64,000 nt of DNA from Saccharothrix sp. HUAS TT1 (GTDB lineage Bacteria > Actinomycetota > Actinomycetes > Mycobacteriales > Pseudonocardiaceae): the NCBI RefSeq assembly GCF_040744945.1, contig NZ_CP160453.1:7998001-8062000 (forward strand), in the 5' to 3' direction. Below are positions 27,157 to 35,327 of this stretch, in pieces. A program made the position numbers and the translations under genes. Each line of letters begins with the position of its first letter. The first letter of the stretch is position 1. Below the pieces are notes generated by a model. That model worked only from the letters and a program-made list of their open reading frames with translations, did not search any database and was not told the DNA's origin.

Positions 27157-27639
27157 GTGAACGTCGAGGTGACGCCGCTTCCGGGGATCGGCACCCGTCA
27201 GGACTTCATGATCCGCGCGGGCCGTCGGATCGGGGTGATAACCCACCGTGACGGCAAGTTCGAGCTGATCGTGTCACACCGGGACGACCCGGACGGGTGC
27301 GCGGCGTCGATAGCGCTCACGGCCGCGGAGGCGAGCACCCTGGCCGGGCTGCTCGGCTCGCCGCAGCTGGTGGCGCACCTCCAGGAGCAGCACCGCGAGG
27401 TCGCGGGCATCTCGACCAAGCAGTTCCCGATCGTGCCCGGCTCCCGGTTCGACGGCAGCCCGCTGGCCGAGACCGAGCTGCGCACCCGCACCGGCGCGTC
27501 CATCGTGGCCGTCGTGCGCTCGGGCTCGGTGCACCCGTCGCCGCGCCCCGACTTCGGGTTCGAGGGCGGCGACCTGGTCGTCGTCGTGGGCACCGCCGAC
27601 GGCCTCAACGCCGCCGGCGAGCTGCTGGGCGGTGGCTGA
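27157..27639 (+). CDS. TrkA-C domain regulatory subunit of a cation/proton antiporter
   Basis: 160 residues from GTG 27157. The N-terminal half is a small beta-rich domain (QDFMIRAGRRIGVITHRDG), and the C-terminal half is a TrkA_C (RCK_C) domain: ETELRTRTGASIVAVVRSG and FEGGDLVVVVGTADGL. Such stand-alone proteins, like KhtT, are cytosolic regulatory subunits of K+/H+ antiporters. The antiporter gene begins five bases after its stop, strongly supporting a two-subunit system. Ligands are not visible. Confidence 0.85.
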   Translation: MNVEVTPLPGIGTRQDFMIRAGRRIGVITHRDGKFELIVSHRDDPDGCAASIALTAAEASTLAGLLGSPQLVAHLQEQHREVAGISTKQFPIVPGSRFDGSPLAETELRTRTGASIVAVVRSGSVHPSPRPDFGFEGGDLVVVVGTADGLNAAGELLGGG

Positions 27640-27644
27640 GCACC

Positions 27645-28829
27645 TTGCACAGCACCGCAATCGCTCTGATCCAACTGGGCGCGGTCTTCTTCGGGCTGGG
27701 CCTGCTCGGCAAGATGGCGTGGCGGGTCGGCATCTCGCCGATCCCGCTCTACCTGATCGGCGGCCTGGCCTTCGGGCAGGGCGGCCTGGTGCCGTTGCAC
27801 GGCATCGAGGACTTCACGCACCTCTCCAGCGAGATCGGCGTCATCCTCCTGCTCCTCCTGCTCGGCCTGGAGTACTCGGCCGCCGAGCTGATGACGGGCC
27901 TCAAGCGGTCGTGGACGGCGGGCCTGCTCGACATCGCGCTGAACGCGACGCCGGGCGTGATCGCCGCGCTGATCCTGGGCTGGGGCCCGGTCGGCGCGCT
28001 GGCGATGGGCGGCGTCACCTACATCTCGTCGTCCGGGATCATCGCCAAGGTGCTCGGCGACCTGGGCCGGCTGGGCAACCGGGAGACCCCGGTGGTGCTG
28101 TCGGTGCTGGTGTTCGAGGACCTGGCGATGGCGGTCTACCTGCCGATCCTGACGGCCGTGCTGGCGGGCGTGAGCTTCGTCGGCGGGTTGACCGCGGTGG
28201 GCATCTCGCTGGCCGCGATCACGGTGGTGCTGGTGATCGCGCTGAAGTTCGGCCGGTACGTCTCGGCGGTGGTGGACAGCCCCGACCCGGAGGTGTTCCT
28301 GCTCAAGGTGCTGGGCGCGGCGCTGCTGGTGGCGGGCCTGGCGTCGCAGCTGCAGGTGTCGGCGGCGGTCGGCGCGTTCCTGCTCGGCATCGCGATCTCG
28401 GGGTCGACGGCGGAGAACGCGACGCGGATGCTGGAGCCGCTGCGCGACCTGTTCGCGGCGATGTTCTTCGTGGTGTTCGGGCTGAACACCGACCCGGCGT
28501 CGATCCCGCCGGTGCTGGCGCTCGCGGTGGCGCTGGCCGTGGTCACCACCTTGACGAAGGTGGCCACCGGGTGGTGGGCCGCGCGGCAGCAGGGCATCGG
28601 GCGGATGGGCCGGGCCCGGGCGGGCGCGGCGCTGGTGGCGCGCGGCGAGTTCTCGATCGTGATCGCGTCGCTGACCGTGGCGTCCGGCGCCGTGGACGGC
28701 GAGCTGGCGGCGCTCGCGACGGCGTACGTGCTGCTGATGGCCGTGCTCGGGCCGGTCGCGGCGCGGGTGGTGGAACCGTTGGCGAAGAAGTTCACCCGAA
28801 AGCGTGGTGACGCGCCCGCGGTGGCCTGA
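27645..28829 (+). CDS. cation/proton antiporter (CPA2 family)
   Basis: About 394 residues, 12-13 membrane segments. The frame continues upstream inside the previous gene, so TTG 27645, with a GGCGG site upstream, is the likely start. Na_H_exchanger family features include GLEYSAAEL and SSSGIIAKVLGDLGRLGN in the unwound-helix region, LVFEDLAMAVYLPI with the conserved acidic residue, and MFFVVFGLN. It resembles the KhtU/KefB group and should exchange K+ or Na+ for protons under control of the TrkA-C subunit encoded just upstream. No TrkA-N domain is attached. Confidence 0.88.
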   Translation: MHSTAIALIQLGAVFFGLGLLGKMAWRVGISPIPLYLIGGLAFGQGGLVPLHGIEDFTHLSSEIGVILLLLLLGLEYSAAELMTGLKRSWTAGLLDIALNATPGVIAALILGWGPVGALAMGGVTYISSSGIIAKVLGDLGRLGNRETPVVLSVLVFEDLAMAVYLPILTAVLAGVSFVGGLTAVGISLAAITVVLVIALKFGRYVSAVVDSPDPEVFLLKVLGAALLVAGLASQLQVSAAVGAFLLGIAISGSTAENATRMLEPLRDLFAAMFFVVFGLNTDPASIPPVLALAVALAVVTTLTKVATGWWAARQQGIGRMGRARAGAALVARGEFSIVIASLTVASGAVDGELAALATAYVLLMAVLGPVAARVVEPLAKKFTRKRGDAPAVA

Positions 28830-28970
28830 CCAGGTATCTCTCGGCGGCCCCGGCGCTCCACTACGGCAGACGAACCACGGTCGCGCCGGGGCAACACTTA
28901 CGGCTGATTGAGCACGGGCGCGCTCCGGGGTTACACCTGACTGCCGTCCAACCCCGAAGGGGGTCTCGTC

Positions 28971-30167
28971 ATGTCACAGCCAACGGGCGCCGAGACGACT
29001 GGTCGCTACCTCGTCCTGCTCGACGACCGGTCGGTCGCGGCGGGCGCGCGGGAGATGAACCGGGTCGCCGGGATCAGCGCCGCCAGCACCGCGGACTCCG
29101 CCACCAGCGCCGAGCTGGCCGCGGCCGACGGCGTCATCTTCCAGGACCTGGGCATCGCGGTGGTCAACGCGACGCCGGACCAGGTCACGAGGCTGACGCG
29201 GGCCGCCGAGGCGCCCGGCCCGATCGCGGTGGTCGAGGCCGAGCGGATCGTGCACGCCTACACCGCGCCGCCGGGCACCGACGAGGTCGCCGCGCCCGCC
29301 GTGGACGAGTCCGTGTTCACCTGGGGCCTGCAGGCGGTCGGCGCGAACATCAGCTCGGCCACCGGCAAGGGCGTGCGGGTCGCCGTGCTCGACACCGGGT
29401 TCACCGTGGCGCACCCGGACTTCGCGGGGCGCGTCGTGATGACGCAGTCGTTCATCACCGGCGAGTCCGTGGACGACGCGCACGGCCACGGCACGCACTG
29501 CATCGGCTCCGCCGCCGGCCCCCGTTCGGCCGCGAGCGGCGGTCCGGGCTACGGCGTCGCGCACGAGGCCGAGATCTACGCGGGCAAGGTGCTGTCCAAC
29601 CGGGGCAGCGGCTCCGACAGCGGCATCCTGGCGGGCATCGAGTGGGCCATCGCCAACGGCTGCGCGGTCGTCTCGATGTCGCTCGGCGCGGCCGTGCGGC
29701 CGGGCACCCCGCACTCGCAGATCTTCGAGCAGGCCGCCACGCGGGCGATCGCGAAGGGCACGCTGATCATCGCCGCTGCGGGCAACGAGAGCAGCAGGCC
29801 GGGCCGGGTCGCGCCGGTCGGCCACCCGGCCAACTGCCCGTCGATCCTGTCGGTCGGCGCGGTGGACGTGCACCGGGCGATCGCGCCGTTCTCCTGCGGG
29901 ACGGTCGACACCGTCGGCCAGGTCGACGTGGTCGGGCCCGGGGTGGACGTCTACTCCAGCTGGAACGCCGAGAACAGCGGCATCGGGATGCACCGGCGCA
30001 TCCAGGGCACGAGCATGGCCACGCCGCACGTCGCCGGCGTCGCGGCGCTCATCGCGGAGAAGCACGGCGCCCGCGGGTGGGAGCTGTGGGCCAGGTTGGC
30101 GCAGACCGCGCGCCGGCTGGCCCTGCCGTCCACGGACGCGGGCGCGGGGATGGTCCAGGCGCCCTAG
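28971..30167 (+). CDS. subtilisin-family serine peptidase without signal peptide
   Basis: 398 residues from ATG 28971, with GAAGGGGG upstream. Residues 1-105 look like an inhibitor_I9-type propeptide (TGRYLVLLDDRS), followed by the S8 catalytic domain: Asp141 in VAVLDTGF, His173 in HGHGTHCIG, oxyanion Asn272 in AAAGNES and Ser348 in GTSMATPHVAG. There is no signal peptide or anchor, so the enzyme is probably cytosolic or leaves by another route. It ends in a terminator hairpin at 30189. The family is certain; substrate and role are unknown. Confidence 0.9.
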   Translation: MSQPTGAETTGRYLVLLDDRSVAAGAREMNRVAGISAASTADSATSAELAAADGVIFQDLGIAVVNATPDQVTRLTRAAEAPGPIAVVEAERIVHAYTAPPGTDEVAAPAVDESVFTWGLQAVGANISSATGKGVRVAVLDTGFTVAHPDFAGRVVMTQSFITGESVDDAHGHGTHCIGSAAGPRSAASGGPGYGVAHEAEIYAGKVLSNRGSGSDSGILAGIEWAIANGCAVVSMSLGAAVRPGTPHSQIFEQAATRAIAKGTLIIAAAGNESSRPGRVAPVGHPANCPSILSVGAVDVHRAIAPFSCGTVDTVGQVDVVGPGVDVYSSWNAENSGIGMHRRIQGTSMATPHVAGVAALIAEKHGARGWELWARLAQTARRLALPSTDAGAGMVQAP

Positions 30168-30188
30168 GCGGAACTCCGGCACGACCGC

Positions 30189-30224
30189 GGGGGTCCTCTC
30201 CTACCGGGAGGGCCCCTGCTTTTC
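30189..30224 (+). terminator. terminator after the subtilisin gene
   Basis: Stem GGGGTCCT / AGGGCCCC (one G-T pair) with a 10-12-base loop and a short T-containing tail (GCTTTTC), 22 bases after the stop codon. Confidence 0.65.
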
Positions 30225-30415
30225 TCGTGCGGCGAATCGGGATCAGTGCTCGCCGGATCACGTCACCTGACCGGTCCGACAACCGGCGTGAGGGGAAGTC
30301 CCTCCAACAGGTCGGGAGGCCGACACCCTACGCTGTGCGGGGCAATCGACCCATCATCGAACACGTGTTCTATCATCACGCCGGGTCGAGCCGGATGCAG
30401 AGAGGAAACGAGAAC

Positions 30416-30910
30416 GTGCAGGCGGACACGCTCGTGGAGCAGGAAGAGACGGTGGACGCCGAGGCGCCCGCCGCACCCGTGCAGCAGGAGGTCGCCCCCG
30501 TGGCTGAGCAGTCGGACGAGCGGTCGGCGGAGCCGGCGGCCAAGCCCGCAGAGCCGGCGGCCAAGCCCGCGGAGGCGCAGGCCAAGTCCGCTGAGCCCGA
30601 GGCGAAGCCCGTCAAGCGGCCCAAGTCGACGGCCAAGAAGACCCGCACGGTCGAGCTGACGCTGACCGTCACCGGCACCGCCGACGGCGAGTGGCAGGCC
30701 GACCTGGTGCACGGCACCAAGCGGGTCGTCCAGGGCCTGGCCATCTCGGCCGCGGCCGTGTCGCGCGCGGCCAAGGAGCTGCACGAGGACATCGCGGGCG
30801 GGATCGACGAGGTCGTCGAAGCGGCCCGCGCCCAGCACCGCACGCGGATGGAGGAGCTGGAGGCGGAGCTCGCGAAGGTCAAGGCCGCGCTGGCCGAGCT
30901 GAACGACTGA
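30416..30910 (+). CDS. DUF6319-like small protein with Ala/Pro/Lys-rich N-terminus
   Basis: 164 residues from GTG 30416, chosen because AGAGGAA lies 9-10 bases upstream; longer in-frame starts lack a site. Residues 1-70 are acidic then Ala/Pro/Lys-rich, with degenerate repeats (EPAAKPAEPAAKPAEA), probably disordered. Residues 75-160 form a compact domain beginning VELTLTVTGTADGEWQ, with a helix SRAAKELHEDIAGGI and a C-terminal coiled coil ending AELAKVKAALAELND. This resembles an actinobacterial family I know as DUF6319, of unknown function; the assignment is from memory. It stands alone between two terminators. Confidence 0.65.
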   Translation: MQADTLVEQEETVDAEAPAAPVQQEVAPVAEQSDERSAEPAAKPAEPAAKPAEAQAKSAEPEAKPVKRPKSTAKKTRTVELTLTVTGTADGEWQADLVHGTKRVVQGLAISAAAVSRAAKELHEDIAGGIDEVVEAARAQHRTRMEELEAELAKVKAALAELND

Positions 30911-30926
30911 CGCCCACCCGGACGCC

Positions 30927-30960
30927 GGGGGCCGTCGCCCGACCGCGGGCGGCGGCCCCC
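30927..30960. terminator. bidirectional terminator between convergent genes
   Basis: 15-bp stem (GGGGGCCGTCGCCCG with its complement, one G-T pair) and a 4-base loop between the convergent DUF6319-like and oxidoreductase genes. Confidence 0.75.
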
Positions 30961-30967
30961 GTTCCGC

Positions 30968-31921
30968 TCAGCGGGACGGGTCCAGGACCAGCTTGCCGGT
31001 GGTGCGGCGGGCCCGCAGGTCCTCGTGCGCCCGGCGGACCTCGGACAGGCCGTACTCGCCGCCCGGCACGGCGCGCAGCTCGCCCGCCAGGACCAGGTCG
31101 AACAGCTCGGCCATGGCGCGGTGCACGACCCGGCCCGGCAGCTTGAACGCGTGCGGCAGCCACATGCCCGCGACGGTGGTCGAGCGGACCAGCAGCTTGG
31201 CCGGCGCGACCGGGGTCGGCTGCTCCCTGCTCGCCATGCCGTAGAACGCCAGCCGGCCGAACGGGGCCAGGGCGGCGATGCTCTGGTCGGTCACCGAGCC
31301 GCCGGTCATGTCCAGGACGACGTCGACGCGCCGGCCGCCGTTGGCCTCGCGCAGCACGTCGGTCATGTCCTCGGCGGTGGAGTCGACCGCGACGTCCGCG
31401 CCCAGCTCCAGCGCCAGCTCCCGCTTGGCCTCCGTGCTCGCGGTGGCGATGACGCGGCCCGCGCCCCACTTCTTGGCCAGCTGCACGGCCAGCGAACCGA
31501 CGCCACCGGCGGCCGCGTGGACGACGACGGTCTCCCCCGGCTCCAGGTGCGCGCTCCTGCGCAGCAGCAGCCAGGCGGTCGCGCCCTGCACGACCAGGCT
31601 CAGCGCCGTCAGGTCGTCCACGCCGTCCGGCACGTCGAACGCGGTCGCCTCGGGCACCACGGCCTTCTCCGCGTAGCCGCCGAAGTTGGTCAGCCCGACC
31701 ACCCGCCGGTCGCCCGCCGTGCCGACGACCTCGCCGCCGGGCACCAGCGGCAGCTCCATCTTGGACAGGTAGGAGTTCTCCGACTGGTGGGTGTCGGCGT
31801 AGTTCAGGCCCGCGCGGCTGACGCGGACGAGCAGTTCGCCCGCGCCCGCGACGGGGTCGGGCAGCTCGACCTCGTCGAGGACTTCGGGTCCGCCGAACTC
31901 GGTGATCTGGATGGCGCGCAC
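30968..31921 (-). CDS. zinc-independent MDR oxidoreductase (NADPH:quinone reductase type)
   Basis: 317 residues from GTG 31921, five bases after the stop of the upstream SDR gene. GroES-like N-terminal domain (QITEFGGPEVLDEVELP, VSRAGLNYADTH) and a Rossmann domain with HAAAGGVGSLAVQLAKKWGA. The zinc-ligand cysteines of alcohol dehydrogenases are absent, placing it in the quinone oxidoreductase/zeta-crystallin branch, which reduces quinones or enoyl groups with NADPH. Co-transcribed with an SDR and situated in the acyl-CoA region, a role in redox chemistry of a carbon substrate is plausible, but the substrate cannot be given. Confidence 0.87.
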   Translation of the reverse strand: MRAIQITEFGGPEVLDEVELPDPVAGAGELLVRVSRAGLNYADTHQSENSYLSKMELPLVPGGEVVGTAGDRRVVGLTNFGGYAEKAVVPEATAFDVPDGVDDLTALSLVVQGATAWLLLRRSAHLEPGETVVVHAAAGGVGSLAVQLAKKWGAGRVIATASTEAKRELALELGADVAVDSTAEDMTDVLREANGGRRVDVVLDMTGGSVTDQSIAALAPFGRLAFYGMASREQPTPVAPAKLLVRSTTVAGMWLPHAFKLPGRVVHRAMAELFDLVLAGELRAVPGGEYGLSEVRRAHEDLRARRTTGKLVLDPSR

Positions 31922-31926
31922 GGGTG

Positions 31927-32751
31927 TCAGCTCTCCTCGGTGGTCGGCGGTTCGACGCCGGTGGGGTCGGTGGCGGTGGCGGTGGGGTCGGCGAGCCGGA
32001 CGCGCTCGCCGGACGCGGTGCGCGGGCCGGGCGGGTTGGGGAAGGTGAACGGCGCGCTGGGACGACCGGCCTGCACGAACCAGCATTCACCGGGTCGGCC
32101 GTCGCGCAACACGGACATGAACGCGTCGACCACGTCGTCCACGGCCATCACCGGCATCCCGGTGGACTCCAGAGCGGACTTGAAGTCGGTGATGATCGCG
32201 GTGTCGGCGAACGACGGGCACACCGCGCTGACCGTGACGCCGTCACCGGCGAGCACCGGGCCCAGGCCGCGGACGAGCCCGACGACGGCGGCCTTGTTCG
32301 CGCCGTAGAGGGGGTCCAGGGGCATCGCCATCAGGCCGGCCATGCTGGCGGTGGCGACGACGCGCCCGCCGCGCTTCTTCAGCTCGGGCAACGCCGCGTG
32401 CACGCCGTAGACGACGCCGTCGAGGTTGATCCCCATCACCTTGCGGTAGCGCTCGGGGTCGAAGTCGTCGCCGAGGCCGAAGCCGGTGCCGACGCCCGCG
32501 TTGAGCACGGCGATGTCGAGCCCGCCGAACCGCTCCACCGCCACGGCCACCGCGGCCTCGTCCTGCCGGGGGTCGCTGACGTCGCAGTGCGTGAACACGC
32601 CGCCGATCTCGTCGGCCACGGCCCGGCCGCGGTCGTCGTCCACGTCCGCGACGACGACGGACGCCCCGGCGGCGGCCAGTCGGCGCGCCACCCCCGCCCC
32701 GATGCCGTTCGCGGCACCGGTGACCAGTGCGACCTTGCCCGAGAACTCCAC
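31927..32751 (-). CDS. short-chain dehydrogenase/reductase
   Basis: 274 residues. GTG 32751 is chosen because AGGAGG lies about 5 bases upstream; an ATG at 32772 would put that site within the gene. Classical SDR: TGAANGIG cofactor loop, NAG in LNAGVGTG, catalytic Ser in ATASMAG and YGANK active site. A Pro-rich tail of about 35 residues after the SDR core is unusual. Co-transcribed with the MDR oxidoreductase. It diverges from the fabG-like gene, with two palindromes in the shared upstream region. Confidence 0.87.
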   Translation of the reverse strand: MEFSGKVALVTGAANGIGAGVARRLAAAGASVVVADVDDDRGRAVADEIGGVFTHCDVSDPRQDEAAVAVAVERFGGLDIAVLNAGVGTGFGLGDDFDPERYRKVMGINLDGVVYGVHAALPELKKRGGRVVATASMAGLMAMPLDPLYGANKAAVVGLVRGLGPVLAGDGVTVSAVCPSFADTAIITDFKSALESTGMPVMAVDDVVDAFMSVLRDGRPGECWFVQAGRPSAPFTFPNPPGPRTASGERVRLADPTATATDPTGVEPPTTEES

Positions 32752-32770
32752 CGCGCCTCCTCTGGCTGGC

Positions 32771-32788
32771 ATTCCGACCAGTCGGTAT
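32771..32788. promoter_or_regulatory. palindrome upstream of the SDR/MDR operon, candidate TetR-family operator
   Basis: ATTCCGACCAGTCGGTAT is an imperfect 18-bp inverted repeat centred on CGACCAGTCG, typical in size and composition of TetR-family operators. It lies about 20 bases from the SDR start codon and differs from the 16-bp palindrome nearby, so it may bind a different regulator, possibly the TetR encoded at 34721-35305. Confidence 0.45.
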
Positions 32789-32836
32789 GGTTCTCCCGAC
32801 AGGCCCTGGCGTCAAGGCGACGTCGTCACTAGGTTA

Positions 32837-32852
32837 CTAAGCGGTTGCTTAG
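32837..32852. promoter_or_regulatory. 16-bp operator, copy 1 (fabG-like/maoC promoter)
   Basis: CTAAGCGGTTGCTTAG, an inverted repeat (CTAAGC / GCTTAG). The same 16 bases recur at 38470-38485, and a close variant occurs at 40628-40643. It lies 26 bases upstream of the fabG-like start codon, where a repressor would block transcription. Confidence 0.75.
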
Positions 32853-32877
32853 GCTCGCAGATCAAGGAGGATCAACC

Positions 32878-33639
32878 GTGGCCGAGACGGACGCACGGGT
32901 GGCCATCGTCACCGGTGCCGCACGCGGCATCGGCGCCGCCGTAGCCACGCGGCTCGCGCAGGACGGCATGGCCGTCGCGCTCCTCGACCTGGACGAGGAC
33001 AGCTGCGCCGACGCCGTGGACGGGATCAGGGCGGCCGGTGGCACGGCCATCGCGGTCGGCGTGGACGTCAGCGACAGCGCGGCGGTCGACGCGGCCGTGC
33101 AGCGGGTCGCCGACGAGCTGGGCGCCCCGACCGTCCTGGTCAACAACGCCGGCATCCTGCGGGACAACCTGCTCTTCAAGATGACCGACGACGACTGGGA
33201 CGCGGTGATCAACGTGCACCTGCGCGGCTCGTTCCTGATGAGCCGGGCGGTGCAGAAGTTCCAGACGGCGGTCGGCTGGGGCCGCATCGTGAACCTGTCC
33301 AGCACGTCGGCGCTGGGCAACCGGGGCCAGGCGAACTACTCGGCGGCCAAGGCGGGCCTGCAGGGCTTCACCAAGACGCTGGCGATCGAGCTGGGCAAGT
33401 TCGGCGTGACCGTCAACGCCATCGCGCCGGGGTTCATCGCGACCGACATGACCGCCGCCACGGCGGCCCGGGTCGGCGTGGACTTCGAGGACTTCAAGAA
33501 GGGCGCCGCCGCCATGATCCCGGTCGGGCGCGTCGGCACGCCCGATGACATCGCGCACACCGCTTCCTTCCTGGTCAGCGAGGGTGCCGGGTTCGTGTCC
33601 GGGCAGGTCGTCTACGTCGCCGGCGGACCGAAGGACTGA
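32878..33639 (+). CDS. SDR, 3-oxoacyl/3-hydroxyacyl reductase type (FabG-like)
   Basis: 253 residues from GTG 32878 behind AAGGAGG. TGAARGIG cofactor loop, NNAG, catalytic SSTS and YSAAKAG, and the IAPGFIATDMT segment near the C-terminus, all FabG-like. Three bases separate its stop region from the maoC start, so they are co-transcribed from a promoter carrying operator copy 1. In this setting it probably oxidises a 3-hydroxyacyl-CoA rather than serving fatty acid synthesis. Confidence 0.88.
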   Translation: MAETDARVAIVTGAARGIGAAVATRLAQDGMAVALLDLDEDSCADAVDGIRAAGGTAIAVGVDVSDSAAVDAAVQRVADELGAPTVLVNNAGILRDNLLFKMTDDDWDAVINVHLRGSFLMSRAVQKFQTAVGWGRIVNLSSTSALGNRGQANYSAAKAGLQGFTKTLAIELGKFGVTVNAIAPGFIATDMTAATAARVGVDFEDFKKGAAAMIPVGRVGTPDDIAHTASFLVSEGAGFVSGQVVYVAGGPKD

Positions 33640-33640
33640 C

Positions 33641-34102
33641 ATGCGGGTATTCGCGAACCTCGAAGAGCTGGCCGCCGCCAGGGGCGAGCACCTGGGCCAC
33701 GGCGAGTGGCACGAGATCACCCAGGCCGAGATCAACCTGTTCGCCGACGCCACCGGCGACCACCAGTGGATCCACGTCGACCTGGAGAAGGCGGCGGCCG
33801 GGCCGTTCGGCGCGCCGGTCGCGCACGGCTACCTCACGCTGTCCCTGATCCCGCTGCTGGTGCGGGACGTCTACACCGTGGAGGGGCTGGCGATGGGCGT
33901 GAACTACGGGCTGAACAAGGTCCGCTTCCCGAGCCCGGTCGTCGTGGGGTCGCGGGTGCGGGCCGGCGCCGAGCTGGTCGGGATGACCGACGTGGCGCAG
34001 GGCAAGCAGGCCGTGGTGCGGGTGACGGTCGACATCGACGGCAACCCGAAGCCCGCCTGCGTGGCCGAGACCGTCGTCCTGCTGGTCCCGGCGGCCCCCT
34101 GA
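33641..34102 (+). CDS. MaoC-family hydratase
   Basis: 153 residues from ATG 33641, immediately after the fabG-like stop. Hot-dog fold with the R-hydratase motif FADATGDHQWIHVD (catalytic Asp and His) and GAPVAHGYLTLSLIP. MaoC-like proteins add water across trans-2-enoyl-CoA to give (R)-3-hydroxyacyl-CoA, the substrate expected for the neighbouring FabG-like reductase. Short single-hot-dog form. A 16-bp perfect hairpin terminator follows. Confidence 0.9.
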   Translation: MRVFANLEELAAARGEHLGHGEWHEITQAEINLFADATGDHQWIHVDLEKAAAGPFGAPVAHGYLTLSLIPLLVRDVYTVEGLAMGVNYGLNKVRFPSPVVVGSRVRAGAELVGMTDVAQGKQAVVRVTVDIDGNPKPACVAETVVLLVPAAP

Positions 34103-34105
34103 CGC

Positions 34106-34146
34106 GACGGGCACGGCGCCACCCCCCGACTGGCGCCGTGCCCGTC
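34106..34146. terminator. bidirectional terminator between maoC and dinB-like genes
   Basis: Perfect 16-bp stem GACGGGCACGGCGCCA with its complement and a 9-base loop between convergent genes. Confidence 0.8.
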
Positions 34147-34166
34147 GTCCGGACGTCCGGTGGCGG

Positions 34167-34724
34167 TCAGGCTTCGCGGGCCACGCGCTCCAGGTTCGCG
34201 CGGTAGGTCTCCCAGTCCACCCGGCCGAGGTTGTCGTTGCCCCGGCGCAGGCCGGCGGCGCCGTCGACCAGCTCGCGGACGATGTCGGCGTGACCGGCGT
34301 GGCGGTTGGTCTCGGCGATCATGTGCACCAGGACCAGGTGCAGGGTGACCGGGTTGCGGTCGGCGGGCCACCACGGCACGGTGCCCGTCGATCCCAGGTC
34401 CAGCGCGTCGATCGTCGCGTCGGAGTGGGCGCAGGCCCGCTGGTACAGGCCGATGACGTCCTCGCGGGACTCGTCGGCCGTCGCCCACATGTCCGCGTTC
34501 GACTCGGCGTCCTCCGCCGCCCACGGCAGCGGTTCGGGGAACGGCCGGCCGAACGTGTCGCCGAAGTAGCCGACCTCGACCCCCGCCAGGTGCTTGACCA
34601 GGCCCAGCAGGTTCGTGCCGGTCGGCGTCAACGGCCGCCGCGCGTCGTAGGGCGACAGCCCGTCGAGCTTCCACAGCAGCGCCTCGCGCGCCACCCGGAG
34701 GTACCGGTGCAGGTCGGACTTCAC
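34167..34724 (-). CDS. DinB/DUF664 family protein
   Basis: 185 residues from GTG 34724, overlapping the stop of the TetR gene (GTGA), so regulator and DinB protein are co-translated. Four-helix DinB fold with LLGLVKHLAGVEVGYF and VHMIAETNRHAGHADIVRE, the histidines of which form the usual metal triad. In actinobacteria this group includes mycothiol-dependent transferases and is linked to detoxification. The substrate is unknown. Confidence 0.82.
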   Translation of the reverse strand: MKSDLHRYLRVAREALLWKLDGLSPYDARRPLTPTGTNLLGLVKHLAGVEVGYFGDTFGRPFPEPLPWAAEDAESNADMWATADESREDVIGLYQRACAHSDATIDALDLGSTGTVPWWPADRNPVTLHLVLVHMIAETNRHAGHADIVRELVDGAAGLRRGNDNLGRVDWETYRANLERVAREA

Positions 34725-35305
34725 GACGAGCCCTCCCGGGGGCGCAGGGACGCGAGCAGCAGGTCGGCGAAGTGGCGGCCGACCTGCTCGGCGGACAGCG
34801 GGCCGTCGGCGCTGTACCACTGGCCGAGGTGGTGGACCGTGCCGAAGAAGTAGTGCACGGTCAGGTCGGCGGGCACGTCCGCGCGGAACACGCCCTCGGC
34901 CTGCCCCTCCTCCACCAGCGACCGGAACCGCTCGTGGTAGCGCCGCCGCCCGACCCGCATCTCCCGCCGCTTGTCCTCGGCGAGGTGGTCGGCCGAGCGG
35001 AAGTAGACCCGGGCCTGGTCGAAGTTGTCCACCGACGTCACCACGACGTCCACCGCCGCCGCGTGCAGCCGCTCGGCCACCGGCGCGGAACCGGACGCGA
35101 AGTGGTCCAGCCGCTCGGTCTGCATCCGCAGCAGGCTGCCGTAGATCTCGTGCAGCAGGTCGTCCTTGGACCCGAAGTAGTGGTACATGGCGCCTTTGGT
35201 GACGCCGGCCAGGTCCACGACCTCCTGCACCGCGACCCGGTCGAAGCCCTTGGCGGCGAACAACCGCGTGGCGGCGTCGATCAGCCGCTCCGGTACCGAT
35301 GCCAT
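34721..35305 (-). CDS. TetR-family transcriptional regulator
   Basis: 194 residues from ATG 35305. N-terminal helix-turn-helix: RLIDAATRLFAAKGFDRV, VVDLAGVTKGAMYHYFGSKDDLL. The C-terminal ligand-binding domain resembles regulators of the fatty-acid/acyl-CoA type. It is coupled to the dinB-like gene. Its own operator could be the GACCGGTC palindrome just upstream of its start (about 35318) or the palindrome at 32771-32788. It is separate from the TetR at 38543 that is the likelier owner of the 16-bp regulon. Confidence 0.88.
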   Translation of the reverse strand: MASVPERLIDAATRLFAAKGFDRVAVQEVVDLAGVTKGAMYHYFGSKDDLLHEIYGSLLRMQTERLDHFASGSAPVAERLHAAAVDVVVTSVDNFDQARVYFRSADHLAEDKRREMRVGRRRYHERFRSLVEEGQAEGVFRADVPADLTVHYFFGTVHHLGQWYSADGPLSAEQVGRHFADLLLASLRPREGSS

Positions 35306-35327
35306 GGGGCAAGCATCGCACGACCGG

